Numbered from the stretch's first letter, positions 1 to 8,780 are shown. The stretch: DNA of 64,000 bases from Bordetella parapertussis (GCA_945897365.1 CAMDFD010000017.1:1-64000), one strand, 5' to 3'. Notes: a model not told the origin generated them from the letters alone. Numbers and translations are program-made.

Positions 1-7
1 CCCGTTG

Positions 8-838
8 TCAGGGCAGACCGATCACAACCCGCCAGCCCGTAAGCGGGGCCGTCTGCCACACGAATGTGCGAGGGGTGCCATTCACCACGGCCCTCGTGCT
101 ACCCGAAGCCTGCGCGGCGATCACCGCGCCTGCGGGCAGATTCACCAGACTCTCCCCGGCATAGCCTTTTCGGAGCATCAATCGTGCCTCCGGATGCACG
201 ATGACCGTGCCGTCCTTGCTCACGAGAAACATGTCTCCGTCTGAGGACTGCAGGCGTGTGCCAATGTCCTTCAGGGAAATGTCTGCCCCCGCCACACCGA
301 TGAATCGCCCGGTCCGGTCTCTGACGGGCCGCGTGATGCTGACCATCGTGATGTCCGAGCCGCCTTCGTCGAAATACGGTTCGGTGATGTAGAGCGCGCC
401 CGAGCGCTTGGACCCGCTGTACCACTCCTGCTTCGGGTCGTGGTAGTCGTAGGTGACCACCGTTCCCTTAGGCCAGCTTTTGCGGTCGACCCAAGGCATC
501 GACAAGGGATCCGTCCACTGCTTGTCCTCAAAGGCGATATAGACGCCATAGACGTCTCTGGGAGGGATCTCGTTGAGGATCGCGGCGAGGTATTCGATGA
601 GCCTGCCATCCGGTTCAGCACCTTGGACCTGCTGACGCATGGACGTGCCCAGCGGCAACATGGAAATGCGCTCAACCCATGCATCCAGAGCGTCAGCCGT
701 CGCGCGTGCGCGTCGCTGCGCCGCATCGACTTGATCGGACACAGCAGGCCCGCCGGGCAGTGCAGCACAAGCGGTGAGCGACATGGCAAGTAGGCTCACA
801 AGCAACCCTCGCCGAAGTCTCATACGTATATCGGTCAT
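8..838 (-). CDS. Cache-domain lipoprotein, probable periplasmic sensor or binding protein
   Basis: A 276-residue protein with an N-terminal hydrophobic segment ending in a lipobox (LTAC, Cys24), so it should be lipid-anchored on the periplasmic side. The rest resembles a single or double Cache ligand-binding domain: the stretches DRTGRFIGVAGADISL and DGTVIVHPEA are typical of Cache sensors in chemoreceptors and cyclases. No HAMP, kinase or methyl-accepting part follows, so this is a stand-alone sensor. I start it at the ATG at 838 because GGGAGG lies a few bases upstream; an in-frame TTG at 850 overlaps that site. The gene is GC-rich and unlike the AT-rich DNA beside it, which suggests a junction near 850-1000. 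Ligand and partner are unknown. Confidence 0.75.
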   Translation of the reverse strand: MTDIRMRLRRGLLVSLLAMSLTACAALPGGPAVSDQVDAAQRRARATADALDAWVERISMLPLGTSMRQQVQGAEPDGRLIEYLAAILNEIPPRDVYGVYIAFEDKQWTDPLSMPWVDRKSWPKGTVVTYDYHDPKQEWYSGSKRSGALYITEPYFDEGGSDITMVSITRPVRDRTGRFIGVAGADISLKDIGTRLQSSDGDMFLVSKDGTVIVHPEARLMLRKGYAGESLVNLPAGAVIAAQASGSTRAVVNGTPRTFVWQTAPLTGWRVVIGLP

Positions 839-1046
839 AGGACCTCCCAAGTTCTCATTGCGTCAGGCGACCCTACGCCTCTGCCCGCAGCCCGGACACA
901 ACATGACTTGACGCACGGCCCTGAAGACCCTTGGCTATTGACACCATTGTTGTAGGCTGTGCTGCAGTAAAGCACACTCTTGCACAGTTTTACAAAAATT
1001 CACAGTACTGCAGGTATTCTTTAAACTACGCAACAAGAATAAATCT

Positions 1047-1286
1047 ATGACAGTAACGATGCGCGTGACATCGAACATTCATACTTATAAAATGAAAACA
1101 AAGTTTGTCCGTGATTTTTTACCTTCTGAAGCCCATACGCTTAGATTTATAAATGCCGATTTAATTGCGTCCGGCTTAGCACCGTTCAATCCAGAGCCTG
1201 CTGCCTTTAAGGCTGGTCTAAAAAACTTTAACCAACATGATCACTATGCAGTTGATTCTTGGATGCTTTACGATCACTCTGTATGA
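1047..1286 (+). pseudogene. Zeta-toxin-like P-loop kinase, internally deleted remnant
   Basis: The 79-codon frame contains FVRDFLPSEA followed by INADLIASGLAPFNPE, which matches the segment after the Walker A motif in zeta-toxin-like (UDP-GlcNAc kinase type) proteins. It then jumps to AVDSWMLYDHS, which matches the C-terminal 'DSW.LYDNS' segment of the same family. The Walker A motif is absent and so is most of the kinase core between the two pieces. An internal deletion plus loss of the 5' end explains this best. No antitoxin gene lies beside it. Family assignment is from remembered motifs. Confidence 0.6.
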
Positions 1287-1363
1287 CACCAAAGCTTCTT
1301 GACTGGCGTGATATATAGATACAAAAGACATTCGAACTTCGAACGATTCAGCTCAAATCATTA

Positions 1364-1422
1364 CACGAACTATTACATGGTGGTCTTTTTTTAATATAAG
1401 TACTTGTTTTTAATAGGGAATC
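1364..1422 (+). repeat. Imperfect direct repeat, copy A, upstream of the Ntn hydrolase
   Basis: The 59 bases starting CACGAACTATTACATGGTGG align without gaps to 2636-2694, with roughly 70 percent identity by eye. Best-conserved blocks are CACGAA, ATTACA, GGTG, TCTTTTTTT and TTGTTTTT. This copy forms the leader of the gene at 1427 and includes its ribosome-binding region. Confidence 0.55.
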
Positions 1423-1426
1423 ACAA

Positions 1427-2536
1427 ATGAATAAAAAAATAGTTACATCAATGATGGCAGCATCCCTGTCTTTGACATTGGCAATCGCGCCGATTCTAAG
1501 CCATGCTTGCACTAGCTTCTTATTAAAAGGCAGCGATGGCGGCTTTGTATATGGTCGAACGCTAGAGTTTGGCTTGCCGCTAAAGTCTGAGCTAACAATA
1601 GTTCCTCGAAATTTACAGGTTCCGGGCGTCGGGGTAGATGGTAAGCCAGGTACTGGTTTGAATTGGACCACTAAGTACGCTACCGCTGGCATGAATGGCT
1701 TAGGTATGCCAGTCCTGGTAGACGGCATGAATGAAAAAGGTTTGGTTGGCGGCCTGTTAAATGCCCCGAATACCGCTGAGTATCAAGTTGTGACGTTAGC
1801 TGATTCTGCAAATAGCATCGCCTCTATTCAGATGCTCATGTATGCTTTGACCAATTTTGCTACTGTTGACGAAGTTAAAGCAGGTTTTCAGAAGATCAAA
1901 ATTAATCGCTCGACGATTCCCGCCTACAACAACCAGTCTGCACCAGTTCGCATGACTTTGCATGATGCAAAAGGCAGGAGTATCGTCGTTGAGTATCTTA
2001 AAGGTGAGATGGTCATCACCGATAATCCTACTACTGTCATGACTAATGATCCGGCATTCAGGGATCAGCTTAACAACATTGGCAATTACGCAAACCTCAC
2101 CAGTGTTGAGAAAAGTCCATTAGTCATTAATGGCGCTACCTACGCACCTCCAAGCTCTGGCAGTGGCCTGCATGGACTACCTGGTGACTATCTCAGCCCG
2201 AGCCGTTTCATTCGAGCATTATTTTTGACTAAGTCTGTACCAACAACTTATTCTACTTTGCAGCAAAATAATACCGCTTGGCATATTTTGGGTAGCTTTG
2301 ATATTCCTCCGGGTGCAATTAGTTTACCGGCAACCAATGCCTACGGAGGCGGTGCTGGTGGCGTTGAAATTACTGAGTGGTCAGTCGTGGCTGATAATAA
2401 AAACATGACCTATAACCTAAAGATGTTTGAAACAACCAATATCTATTCTTTTGATTTAAAGAAGATTGACGTTAATGCCAAAGAAATTAAGTACATTAAA
2501 TTAGATAAACCTTTATCAACAATTCAATTGAATTAA
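1427..2536 (+). CDS. Linear amide C-N hydrolase, choloylglycine hydrolase / penicillin V acylase family
   Basis: A 369-residue secreted Ntn hydrolase. A signal peptide (residues 1-27, ending SHA) is cut directly before Cys28 of CTSF, which would expose the N-terminal nucleophile this family needs. Arg44 in YGRTLEF matches the conserved arginine of bile-salt hydrolases and penicillin V acylases. Later family-like segments include GMNEKGLVGGLLN and the Asn-containing VMTNDPAFRDQLNN. The likely reaction is cleavage of a linear amide, such as an acylated amino acid, homoserine lactone or penicillin V; the substrate cannot be told from sequence. A GGGA element precedes the ATG. The gene stands alone between two imperfect direct repeats in AT-rich DNA, which suggests acquisition as a cassette. 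Confidence 0.85.
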   Translation: MNKKIVTSMMAASLSLTLAIAPILSHACTSFLLKGSDGGFVYGRTLEFGLPLKSELTIVPRNLQVPGVGVDGKPGTGLNWTTKYATAGMNGLGMPVLVDGMNEKGLVGGLLNAPNTAEYQVVTLADSANSIASIQMLMYALTNFATVDEVKAGFQKIKINRSTIPAYNNQSAPVRMTLHDAKGRSIVVEYLKGEMVITDNPTTVMTNDPAFRDQLNNIGNYANLTSVEKSPLVINGATYAPPSSGSGLHGLPGDYLSPSRFIRALFLTKSVPTTYSTLQQNNTAWHILGSFDIPPGAISLPATNAYGGGAGGVEITEWSVVADNKNMTYNLKMFETTNIYSFDLKKIDVNAKEIKYIKLDKPLSTIQLN

Positions 2537-2600
2537 TTTTTACTAGTGTCTTTGCATTAAATATGTTCTTTTGTCATGATCAAAAAACGGACCTAAGTGC

Positions 2601-2627
2601 TCAATAGTTGCATAATGCAACTATTGA
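2601..2627. other. Perfect 13-bp inverted repeat
   Basis: TCAATAGTTGCAT is followed after one base by its exact reverse complement. It would form a stem with a tiny loop or serve as a protein-binding palindrome. No T-run follows on either strand, so a plain rho-independent terminator is unlikely. It lies 64 bases after the Ntn hydrolase stop. Confidence 0.6.
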
Positions 2628-2635
2628 AGCATTTG

Positions 2636-2694
2636 CACGAATGATTACACGGTGATCTTTTTTTGAATTCAGACATTGTTTTTCCTAATAAATC
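2636..2694 (+). repeat. Imperfect direct repeat, copy B, downstream of the Ntn hydrolase
   Basis: This is the partner of 1364-1422 in the same orientation. The two copies bracket the Ntn hydrolase gene. Copy B runs directly into the tRNA-Asn-associated repeat at 2696. Confidence 0.55.
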
Positions 2695-2695
2695 G

Positions 2696-2731
2696 AACAG
2701 CCGACTTTTCTGTTAATACGCAGGTCTCTGG
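2696..2731 (+). repeat. tRNA-associated direct repeat, copy 1 (left end of glycan module)
   Basis: AACAGCCGACTTTTCT here recurs exactly at 10915-10930. After one mismatch TTAAT is also shared, giving 21 of 22 matches, and weaker similarity continues to TCTGG. The unit includes the start of a tRNA-Asn 3' fragment. The two copies enclose about 8.2 kb of glycan genes, as attachment-site duplications of an integrated element would. Confidence 0.6.
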
Positions 2732-2753
2732 TTCGAGTCCAGTTCTTGGGGCC
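2710..2753 (+). pseudogene. tRNA-Asn(GTT) 3'-half remnant
   Basis: From CTGTTAAT (anticodon GTT at 2712-2714) through GCAGGTC, the T-arm CTGGTTCGAGTCCAG and a terminal GCCA, the sequence follows the 3' half of a bacterial tRNA-Asn. The D-arm, the 5' acceptor strand and the 5' side of the anticodon stem are missing, and the acceptor bases TTCTTGGG are degenerate. It cannot encode a working tRNA. Such 3' halves are typical leftovers where an integrase has used a tRNA gene as its target. Confidence 0.65.
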
Positions 2754-2816
2754 AAAAGTCCTTTTTTGATCTTGCCCACTAACTTCATTAGTGAACAATT
2801 ATGATTAAAAGCAACC

Positions 2817-5153
2817 ATGAGCCGCTCTGACAATTTGGTCACACCCGCCGATTTCAGTCAATCAGTACCGCCCGCAGTGCCCATGGCGAAGTTAACCCTT
2901 GCATTTTTCGTCTCTGGATTTGCTGCGCTTTTGTGCCAGATTATCTGGCAACGCATGCTCGGTGTTTTTGCCGGATCCGATACGGTTTCGGCCTCGCTCG
3001 TGGTGGGCGCTTTCCTCGCAGGCCTTGGCGTGGGCTCAATTCTCGGTGCGTGGCTCGCAGATCGACTCTCGCCTAGAGGGGCGCTGATCGGATTTGCTGT
3101 GGCTGAAACAGCGGTGGCCGCCTTCGCACTCGTTTCAAAATTCTTTTTGTACGACTTCTTGGCAACCGATTTAGCCGGGGTGATTGACAGCCCAACGGCG
3201 ATCTTTGCTTTGTGCTTTGCCGGACTATTGCTGCCAACCACACTGATGGGCGCCTCTTTGCCCCTGCTTTCAAGAGCCGTTGCTACGTCGCTTGACACTG
3301 CCGCTCAGCGCATTGGTCGACTCTACAGCCTAAACACGCTAGGCGCGGGTCTCGGGGCCTTGTTGGGTGGCTGGTTTTTGGTGGGCGAGCTGGGGTTTGT
3401 TGGGGCCTTGATGCTGGCTGCTGCGTTGGATGTGTTGGCGGTCATGATCGTGCTCACGATGTTGTCCACGGCAAGCCGCGAACGCCCCTCAAAAGTGGTT
3501 CAGACCAAAATCGCTGCGCCAGATCCCTTTGGCCGGTTGGATCTGTGGTGTTTGTTGGTTTTTATGTCGGGATATGTGATCGTTGCCCTTGAAATCGTCT
3601 GGGTGCGATTTATTGGGCAGGTCGGCATGTTTCACGCCTATTTGTTTCCAACCGTGCTAAGCGTTTTTCTATTGGCTGATGGCTTGGGCATGGTGCTGGC
3701 TTCGCGGTTGGTGCAGCGTTGTGCGGATCCTAGGCCTGCTTTCTTTATGGCTCAAGCCGGTGGCTTTGCGGTTGGTGCGGTCTTCTTGTTGCTGGCTTGG
3801 TGGGCGTTACCCTATGAGCCGTTAACCACTTACTTGTCGGTTGACCAGCAACGCATGCGGCCCCAATCCCTGGTAGCCATGTTTTTGTTGACGGGCGTGG
3901 TTGTGGGGCCAGCGGCATTTTTGATCGGCATGACGTTTCCGTTTGTTCAACGCGCCGTGCAACAAGATCTTTCTCAGGTTGGTGCTCGCGTGGGATGGGT
4001 TCAATTGGCCAATATTGCAGGCAATGCCTTGGGAGCCATTGGCACGGGGCTTTTTACCCTTCACTGGCTTGGAACGGCAGGTACGTTGCAGGCACTGGCC
4101 GTGTTGTCGATCCTTTTGATCCTTGGGTGGTTGGCAACCAGTCGATGGCGCCGATGGCCAGAAATCGCGGTCGGTACAGTCTGCTTGGTGGCCTTGATTG
4201 TTCTGCCGGGGAATGCTGCTTTTTGGTCTCGTACACACCTGCAAAGTGATGGCCATCACGTGTCGTGGGCTGAGGACCGTTCTGGGGTGGCTTTGTTTCG
4301 GGCTGACCGCCGCGCGGACGGTTTATTAGAAGGGCCATTCTTTATTCAAGGATTTTCTCAGGGACGAGTTCCCTTCCTATCCATTCACCAATTGCTTGGC
4401 GCTGTAGGGCCTTTGGTACATCCAGACCCACGCGATGTTTTGGTCATTGGCGTTGGCAGCGGCGGCACGCCTTGGGCAGCTGCCGTATTGCCACAGACTC
4501 GGGTTCGTGCGGTTGAGCTCGTTGAACCGGTTATCGGGGTTCACGCTGCACTTGCCAAAGTGCTGCCAGACGGCCCAGTTGGACAGATGATGACCAATGC
4601 TCGCTGGACGATGGAGTATGCGGATGGCAGGCGTTTGTTGGCGAAGGAGCCACGCCGCTACGACATTATTGAAGCGGATGCGATTCTGCCAGAAGCCTCT
4701 TTGAGTGGCATGCTCTATAGCCAAGAGTTTTTGGGACTGGTACGTGCCCGCTTGGCGCCTAAGGGGATTTACATTCAATGGACACCCACCTGCCGAAGTG
4801 CGGAGACGTTTCGATCGGCCTTTGCGCATTCGGTTTTGATTATGCCTGCGCGCATCATGTTAGGCAGCGAGACGCCGATTGATGTCAGCGCTGAGATGAT
4901 TGTTTCGCGTCTAAAAGAGCGTTCCGTGTCGGATCACTTGCTGCGTGGTAACCCTGACTTCACTGACTATGCGTCACTCGTTCATCGGACAATCGACTTT
5001 AAGCCCTTGCCAGTGGCTCAGTCCGATGACCTTGTGTTGACTGACCTACACCCCCGAGATGAGTTTTTCCTGAATCATCGCCGTCAGGAACTTAATGATC
5101 TCACCTTGCAGGGCAAAACCTCAGGGGACATCATTTGTGTGCCCAGCAACTAA
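2817..5153 (+). CDS. Membrane-fused spermidine-synthase-like protein
   Basis: A 778-residue protein with many hydrophobic helices in the first 480 residues or so, resembling the transporter-like region found in front of bacterial spermidine-synthase-like domains. A soluble Rossmann domain follows. The SAM-binding-type loop VLVIGVGSGGTPWA lies near residue 541, then VRAVELVEPVI and MEYADGRRLL. In polyamine synthases a catalytic Asp follows the 'YD.I..D' strand; here that strand reads YDIIEADAILPEA, so activity as a true aminopropyltransferase is uncertain. It is first in a plus-strand pair with the GT39-like gene, suggesting a role in modifying an envelope glycan or lipid. The ATG at 2817 has only a weak ribosome site. 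Confidence 0.75.
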   Translation: MSRSDNLVTPADFSQSVPPAVPMAKLTLAFFVSGFAALLCQIIWQRMLGVFAGSDTVSASLVVGAFLAGLGVGSILGAWLADRLSPRGALIGFAVAETAVAAFALVSKFFLYDFLATDLAGVIDSPTAIFALCFAGLLLPTTLMGASLPLLSRAVATSLDTAAQRIGRLYSLNTLGAGLGALLGGWFLVGELGFVGALMLAAALDVLAVMIVLTMLSTASRERPSKVVQTKIAAPDPFGRLDLWCLLVFMSGYVIVALEIVWVRFIGQVGMFHAYLFPTVLSVFLLADGLGMVLASRLVQRCADPRPAFFMAQAGGFAVGAVFLLLAWWALPYEPLTTYLSVDQQRMRPQSLVAMFLLTGVVVGPAAFLIGMTFPFVQRAVQQDLSQVGARVGWVQLANIAGNALGAIGTGLFTLHWLGTAGTLQALAVLSILLILGWLATSRWRRWPEIAVGTVCLVALIVLPGNAAFWSRTHLQSDGHHVSWAEDRSGVALFRADRRADGLLEGPFFIQGFSQGRVPFLSIHQLLGAVGPLVHPDPRDVLVIGVGSGGTPWAAAVLPQTRVRAVELVEPVIGVHAALAKVLPDGPVGQMMTNARWTMEYADGRRLLAKEPRRYDIIEADAILPEASLSGMLYSQEFLGLVRARLAPKGIYIQWTPTCRSAETFRSAFAHSVLIMPARIMLGSETPIDVSAEMIVSRLKERSVSDHLLRGNPDFTDYASLVHRTIDFKPLPVAQSDDLVLTDLHPRDEFFLNHRRQELNDLTLQGKTSGDIICVPSN

Positions 5154-5227
5154 TTAAATTGCCTAAGTGGTCAATAATTTTGCAGGCGATATGATTCTAT
5201 TAATTGAACGATAAACGCGAAAACGAT

Positions 5228-6844
5228 ATGCAGCCTCAATTATTGTTTGGATATTTACCTCGCGCGCTCTACGCTCTGCTTGCGCTTGCTTTTGTCGGGT
5301 CATTTCTGTTGACGCTGTGGATGGTTTTTTATTTCCCGGTATACACAGATGAGATTTTTTGGAAGCTGATGATCGCTCGGCTTGAAACCGACCACGGAAA
5401 GCTCGTTTACTTATTCGCGCAATGCAGTGAAGGTCAGTGGATCGATGCACCTCTAACTTGGTACCCTGCCATGTTAATTAACTCATGGCTTTATGAGGAT
5501 GCCAGCCATCCCTGGCGTCTTCGTGTTCACGGCTGGCTCTTTTTTTTGGTTTTACTAGCACTTTGGACTTGGTTGCTGAAACGCCGCGCTGGCCTTGAAG
5601 TGACAGGCGCATTCCTAGCAGTCAGTGCATTTCTGTCAGTTGGCGTGCTGCCGTTTCTCTTGGTTTACGCGCGGCCCGAGCAACCCCTTTTGCTTTTAAT
5701 AACACTCAGTCTTCTGTTGACTTTGTATAAAGCACCTGCAAAGCGTTTGAGTTGGCCAATTGGCCTTCTGGCGGTCTTGAGCTTTGCGTTTGTGGCAACG
5801 CTTTTAGCGGCGATTCACCCCAAGGGCATGTTTTTATTTCCCCCTTTACTTGTGCTGGCTTGGCGACAATTGAAATCATGGCCCTTGCTGGTCCTACTAG
5901 TCTTGATCCTAGGGTGGACTGCCTACGACACCTCACAAGTCTGGCAGCTACGAACGACATGCCCAGAGTTTCCTGGATTGATGTCAACTCTTAAAGGGCT
6001 CACGCTCCAACCAGGTGTTCTGTTATCCAAGCCCCTAACCTTTATTCAACAAGGCTGGAGTAACGTTTTTGATTTTGGTACTTACGTCAGAAGTCTTAAT
6101 TTTCAAGATCAATACGTCGTGGATTGGCTACCTGCGAGAAAGGGTGGCGTGATGAGTTCACAGGTTCGTTCAGTGGCGAACATTCTTTTATGGATACCCC
6201 TTTTAATCGCTGTGGTGGTTATCGCTTCAAACTGGATTTTTGCCAGACGACCAAGAGGGCGCGTTGAACTTTTGCTGTGGTTCTCAATCTTGCTCTCACT
6301 GGCTTCTATCGTTATATTGCAAACGCAAAAGAACTTTTATGAAGTCTCAATCGTCTGGCCACTCGTGCTATTACTCGTAATTTTTAGTTTTGGTCGGCCG
6401 GTCAGTAAATCAAATCGTGGGGGTGTTCGCATCATCATTGCCGTGCTGATGCTTGTGGCACTACTCTCGGGTATTTTGCGTGAAGAAAGGTTCGGTGAGT
6501 TCGTACCAGATTGGCGCCAAGCGCGTTTGCAGCAAGAAGAGATGATTGACCACCAAAATCAAGGCTTGCGCGACTTTGCACGAAAGGAGTGTGGTATTAA
6601 AAGCGACGCGCAACGCCTGGTGTTGGATAAAGACACCTATCAAGCGTTTTGGCACCATGAGCAGCCGATTTTTCTTGATTATGCATCTGGCTGGTGGGCT
6701 GCGGAGTCTAATGTCCGAGAAACGTTTCGCAAGCGTCGCGTTCAGGGCCTAGTGGCCCTTTGCACTAACATTCCAGAATCGGATCGTTCACGAGCAATAG
6801 AGTTCGGTCGCTATTGCTGCATGTCCGCAGAAGCACTTCGCTGA
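5228..6844 (+). CDS. GT39/ArnT-like integral membrane glycosyltransferase
   Basis: About 538 residues with roughly ten or more membrane segments. Just after the first helix the protein reads FPVYTDEIFWK; an acidic pair at this periplasmic loop is the catalytic signature region of polyprenyl-phosphate-dependent GT-C transferases (GT39, ArnT). Such enzymes move a sugar from undecaprenyl phosphate to an acceptor on the periplasmic face. I prefer the ATG at 5228; an in-frame TTG at 5204 would add eight polar residues. It follows the spermidine-synthase-like gene by 74 bases and faces the sugar-nucleotide genes, which include an ArnC-like polyprenyl-phosphate glycosyltransferase that could make its donor. 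Confidence 0.7.
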   Translation: MQPQLLFGYLPRALYALLALAFVGSFLLTLWMVFYFPVYTDEIFWKLMIARLETDHGKLVYLFAQCSEGQWIDAPLTWYPAMLINSWLYEDASHPWRLRVHGWLFFLVLLALWTWLLKRRAGLEVTGAFLAVSAFLSVGVLPFLLVYARPEQPLLLLITLSLLLTLYKAPAKRLSWPIGLLAVLSFAFVATLLAAIHPKGMFLFPPLLVLAWRQLKSWPLLVLLVLILGWTAYDTSQVWQLRTTCPEFPGLMSTLKGLTLQPGVLLSKPLTFIQQGWSNVFDFGTYVRSLNFQDQYVVDWLPARKGGVMSSQVRSVANILLWIPLLIAVVVIASNWIFARRPRGRVELLLWFSILLSLASIVILQTQKNFYEVSIVWPLVLLLVIFSFGRPVSKSNRGGVRIIIAVLMLVALLSGILREERFGEFVPDWRQARLQQEEMIDHQNQGLRDFARKECGIKSDAQRLVLDKDTYQAFWHHEQPIFLDYASGWWAAESNVRETFRKRRVQGLVALCTNIPESDRSRAIEFGRYCCMSAEALR

Positions 6845-6884
6845 GCTTGGCCGAAATGCTGCGGATCGAAGATCTGAGTAACCA

Positions 6885-7640
6885 TTAAGTTCGCCGCAGG
6901 ACAGTAAACAAAGAACTCGCAAATGGTGTGTTTCTGGCTAAGCGTATTTCGAGTCTAATTAAGCGAAAGAGTAGGGCATTGAGAAAAGTACTGTGGGTTT
7001 TTAGGTCAGACAACGGTTTGATTGAACTGGCAGGGTCGTATTTGAGTTTTTGCCATGCCCGAACACCAAAAATACCTGGGGAAAGACTAAAGGGCCAGTA
7101 ACGTAGCGTGAGTGCTTCAAAACCAATTGACTTAATAAGCGCCTTCATCTCGAGCCGACTAAAGCGATGAAGAATCCCAACAGCTTGGTCATGTGTGCCA
7201 CGAAATGCAGCAAGTGCGGGCAAATTTATCATCAGAAGCCCACCCCTATTTAAACGCATATAGGCATTTTTAATGAAAGCCAACTGTTGGTCGGCAGACA
7301 AATAGCAGAGCGTGTCATTGCTGATAATGACATCAAACTTTGAGGGCGCTTGGATCGTTGCAATATCGTTCAAGTTACCTAATTCAACATCAAACCCTTT
7401 TTTTTGACAAAGGTCGACCGCAATGGGAGAGAGGTCAAATCCCTTAACCTGTCGATAGCCAGCTGCTTTGAGACTATGAATGAGACCGCCCGTTCCGCAT
7501 CCTGCATCCAATATATGGATGTTCGTGGACATGCGTTCGCGTTCGATGCTATCCAAAACGAGGCTATGTAGAGCTCGGTACCACCAGTGGTGGGTCTCCA
7601 CTTCAGCCATGACTTCATATTCGCGGCGATTATCGATCAC
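6885..7640 (-). CDS. Class I SAM-dependent methyltransferase
   Basis: A 251-residue methyltransferase. Motif I is ILDAGCGTGGLIHSL (near residue 45), followed by VKGFDLS and the post-motif strand FDVIISNDTLCYL. An N-terminal MAEVETHHWWYRALH resembles the region before the SAM domain in sugar or lipid methyltransferases of polysaccharide clusters. The start is a GTG at 7640; starting at the internal ATG would cut into this conserved region. It is last in the minus-strand run of four glycan genes, 30 bases after the aminotransferase, and would probably methylate the sugar or its lipid-linked form. Confidence 0.8.
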   Translation of the reverse strand: MIDNRREYEVMAEVETHHWWYRALHSLVLDSIERERMSTNIHILDAGCGTGGLIHSLKAAGYRQVKGFDLSPIAVDLCQKKGFDVELGNLNDIATIQAPSKFDVIISNDTLCYLSADQQLAFIKNAYMRLNRGGLLMINLPALAAFRGTHDQAVGILHRFSRLEMKALIKSIGFEALTLRYWPFSLSPGIFGVRAWQKLKYDPASSIKPLSDLKTHSTFLNALLFRLIRLEIRLARNTPFASSLFTVLRRT

Positions 7641-7670
7641 GACTGAAACACTCTAGATGTTTTAAAAGTT

Positions 7671-8780
7671 TCAATCCAGGATTTCATGGAGTGTATCGAG
7701 CACTCGATGAGCGCTTTCTAAAGGTAATTCTGGATATAGAGGCAAAGAAACGATCTCGTTGGCAAGAGCCTCTGTGATGGGCAAGCTTTGTTCCTGATAG
7801 CCTAAAAATGTGTAGCCTCTCATTCGATGAATCGGGAACGGATAGTGAATGCCAGTCTGAATATTGTGACTTGCAAGCGCAGCCCTGAGGGCATTACGTT
7901 CCTTTGCGCGCACCACAAACAGATGATAGGCATGCTCAATGTTCGCTGTCGCTGCCATGTGTCTCAGAGAGCTCGGCAGACCAGCCTTGTATACTTCAGC
8001 AAGTGCTCGTCGTTTTTGTAATTGTGCAGGCAGGTACCTGAGTTTAATGTTTAGGATCGCCGCCTGTACTTCGTCGAGACGACTGTTAATTCCCTCGCGT
8101 TCCGCGTAATACAGGTCATCAAAACCATACTTACGAATTCGCCGCATTTCTTTGGCGAGCGATGCATCTGCAGTTGCGCACAGTCCACCATCACCGTAGG
8201 CACCAAGGTTTTTCGTTGGATAAAACGAAAATGCAGCCGCGTGACCAAACGTTCCAGCTGCTCGCCCATTGATCAGAGTCCCGTGAGCTTGCGCGCAATC
8301 TTCAACAACAGGGATATTGTAGGGTCGCGCGATATCTAAAAGTAATGGCATATTGACAGCATTGCCAAACAAATGGACAGGGATGATCGCGCGGGTTTTT
8401 GACGTAATGAGCCCTGGCACGAGATTTAAGTCCATGAGGCAGGTTTCGGGGTCCACATCGACAAACACGGGCGTCGCTCTGACCATCCGTATTGCGCTGA
8501 CTGTAGGTACAGCGGTATTTGCTACCGTGATGACCTCATCGCCCGGTCCAACGCCAAGCGCCATTAGGCAAATAACCAAGGCATCCGTGCCATTGGCTAC
8601 GCCTAAACTATGGGTACCATGCCCCAAAAAATCTGAAAAGCCTAACTCAAATTTCTCAACCTCTGATCCAAGAATCAATTCGCCTGAGCGCAGCACGCGT
8701 TGCACTGCACCGAGCACTTCGTTTTCAAGATCAAGATACTGATCCCGATAATCAAACATCTTGATGGTGTGTGCAGTCAT
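7671..8780 (-). CDS. DegT/DnrJ/EryC1/StrS aminotransferase
   Basis: A 369-residue PLP-dependent sugar aminotransferase. The PLP lysine is Lys190 in SFYPTKNLGAYGDGG; the cofactor-pairing acid is Asp161 in VVEDCAQAHG, and ANGTDAL (residues 62-68) binds phosphate. Enzymes of this family transfer an amino group to a nucleotide-linked keto sugar (ArnB, WecE, FdtB types). The start ATG overlaps the upstream epimerase stop as ATGA, so the two are translationally coupled. Together they would make an amino sugar on a nucleotide, to be loaded onto a lipid carrier by the GT2 enzyme upstream. Which sugar is not decidable. Confidence 0.9.
   Translation of the reverse strand: MTAHTIKMFDYRDQYLDLENEVLGAVQRVLRSGELILGSEVEKFELGFSDFLGHGTHSLGVANGTDALVICLMALGVGPGDEVITVANTAVPTVSAIRMVRATPVFVDVDPETCLMDLNLVPGLITSKTRAIIPVHLFGNAVNMPLLLDIARPYNIPVVEDCAQAHGTLINGRAAGTFGHAAAFSFYPTKNLGAYGDGGLCATADASLAKEMRRIRKYGFDDLYYAEREGINSRLDEVQAAILNIKLRYLPAQLQKRRALAEVYKAGLPSSLRHMAATANIEHAYHLFVVRAKERNALRAALASHNIQTGIHYPFPIHRMRGYTFLGYQEQSLPITEALANEIVSLPLYPELPLESAHRVLDTLHEILD

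Noticed and set aside
5162..5176. CCTAAGTGGTCAATA resembling 2592-2606 near the palindrome
   Set aside because: Only a short, mismatched similarity and no palindrome here; not enough to call a repeat family.
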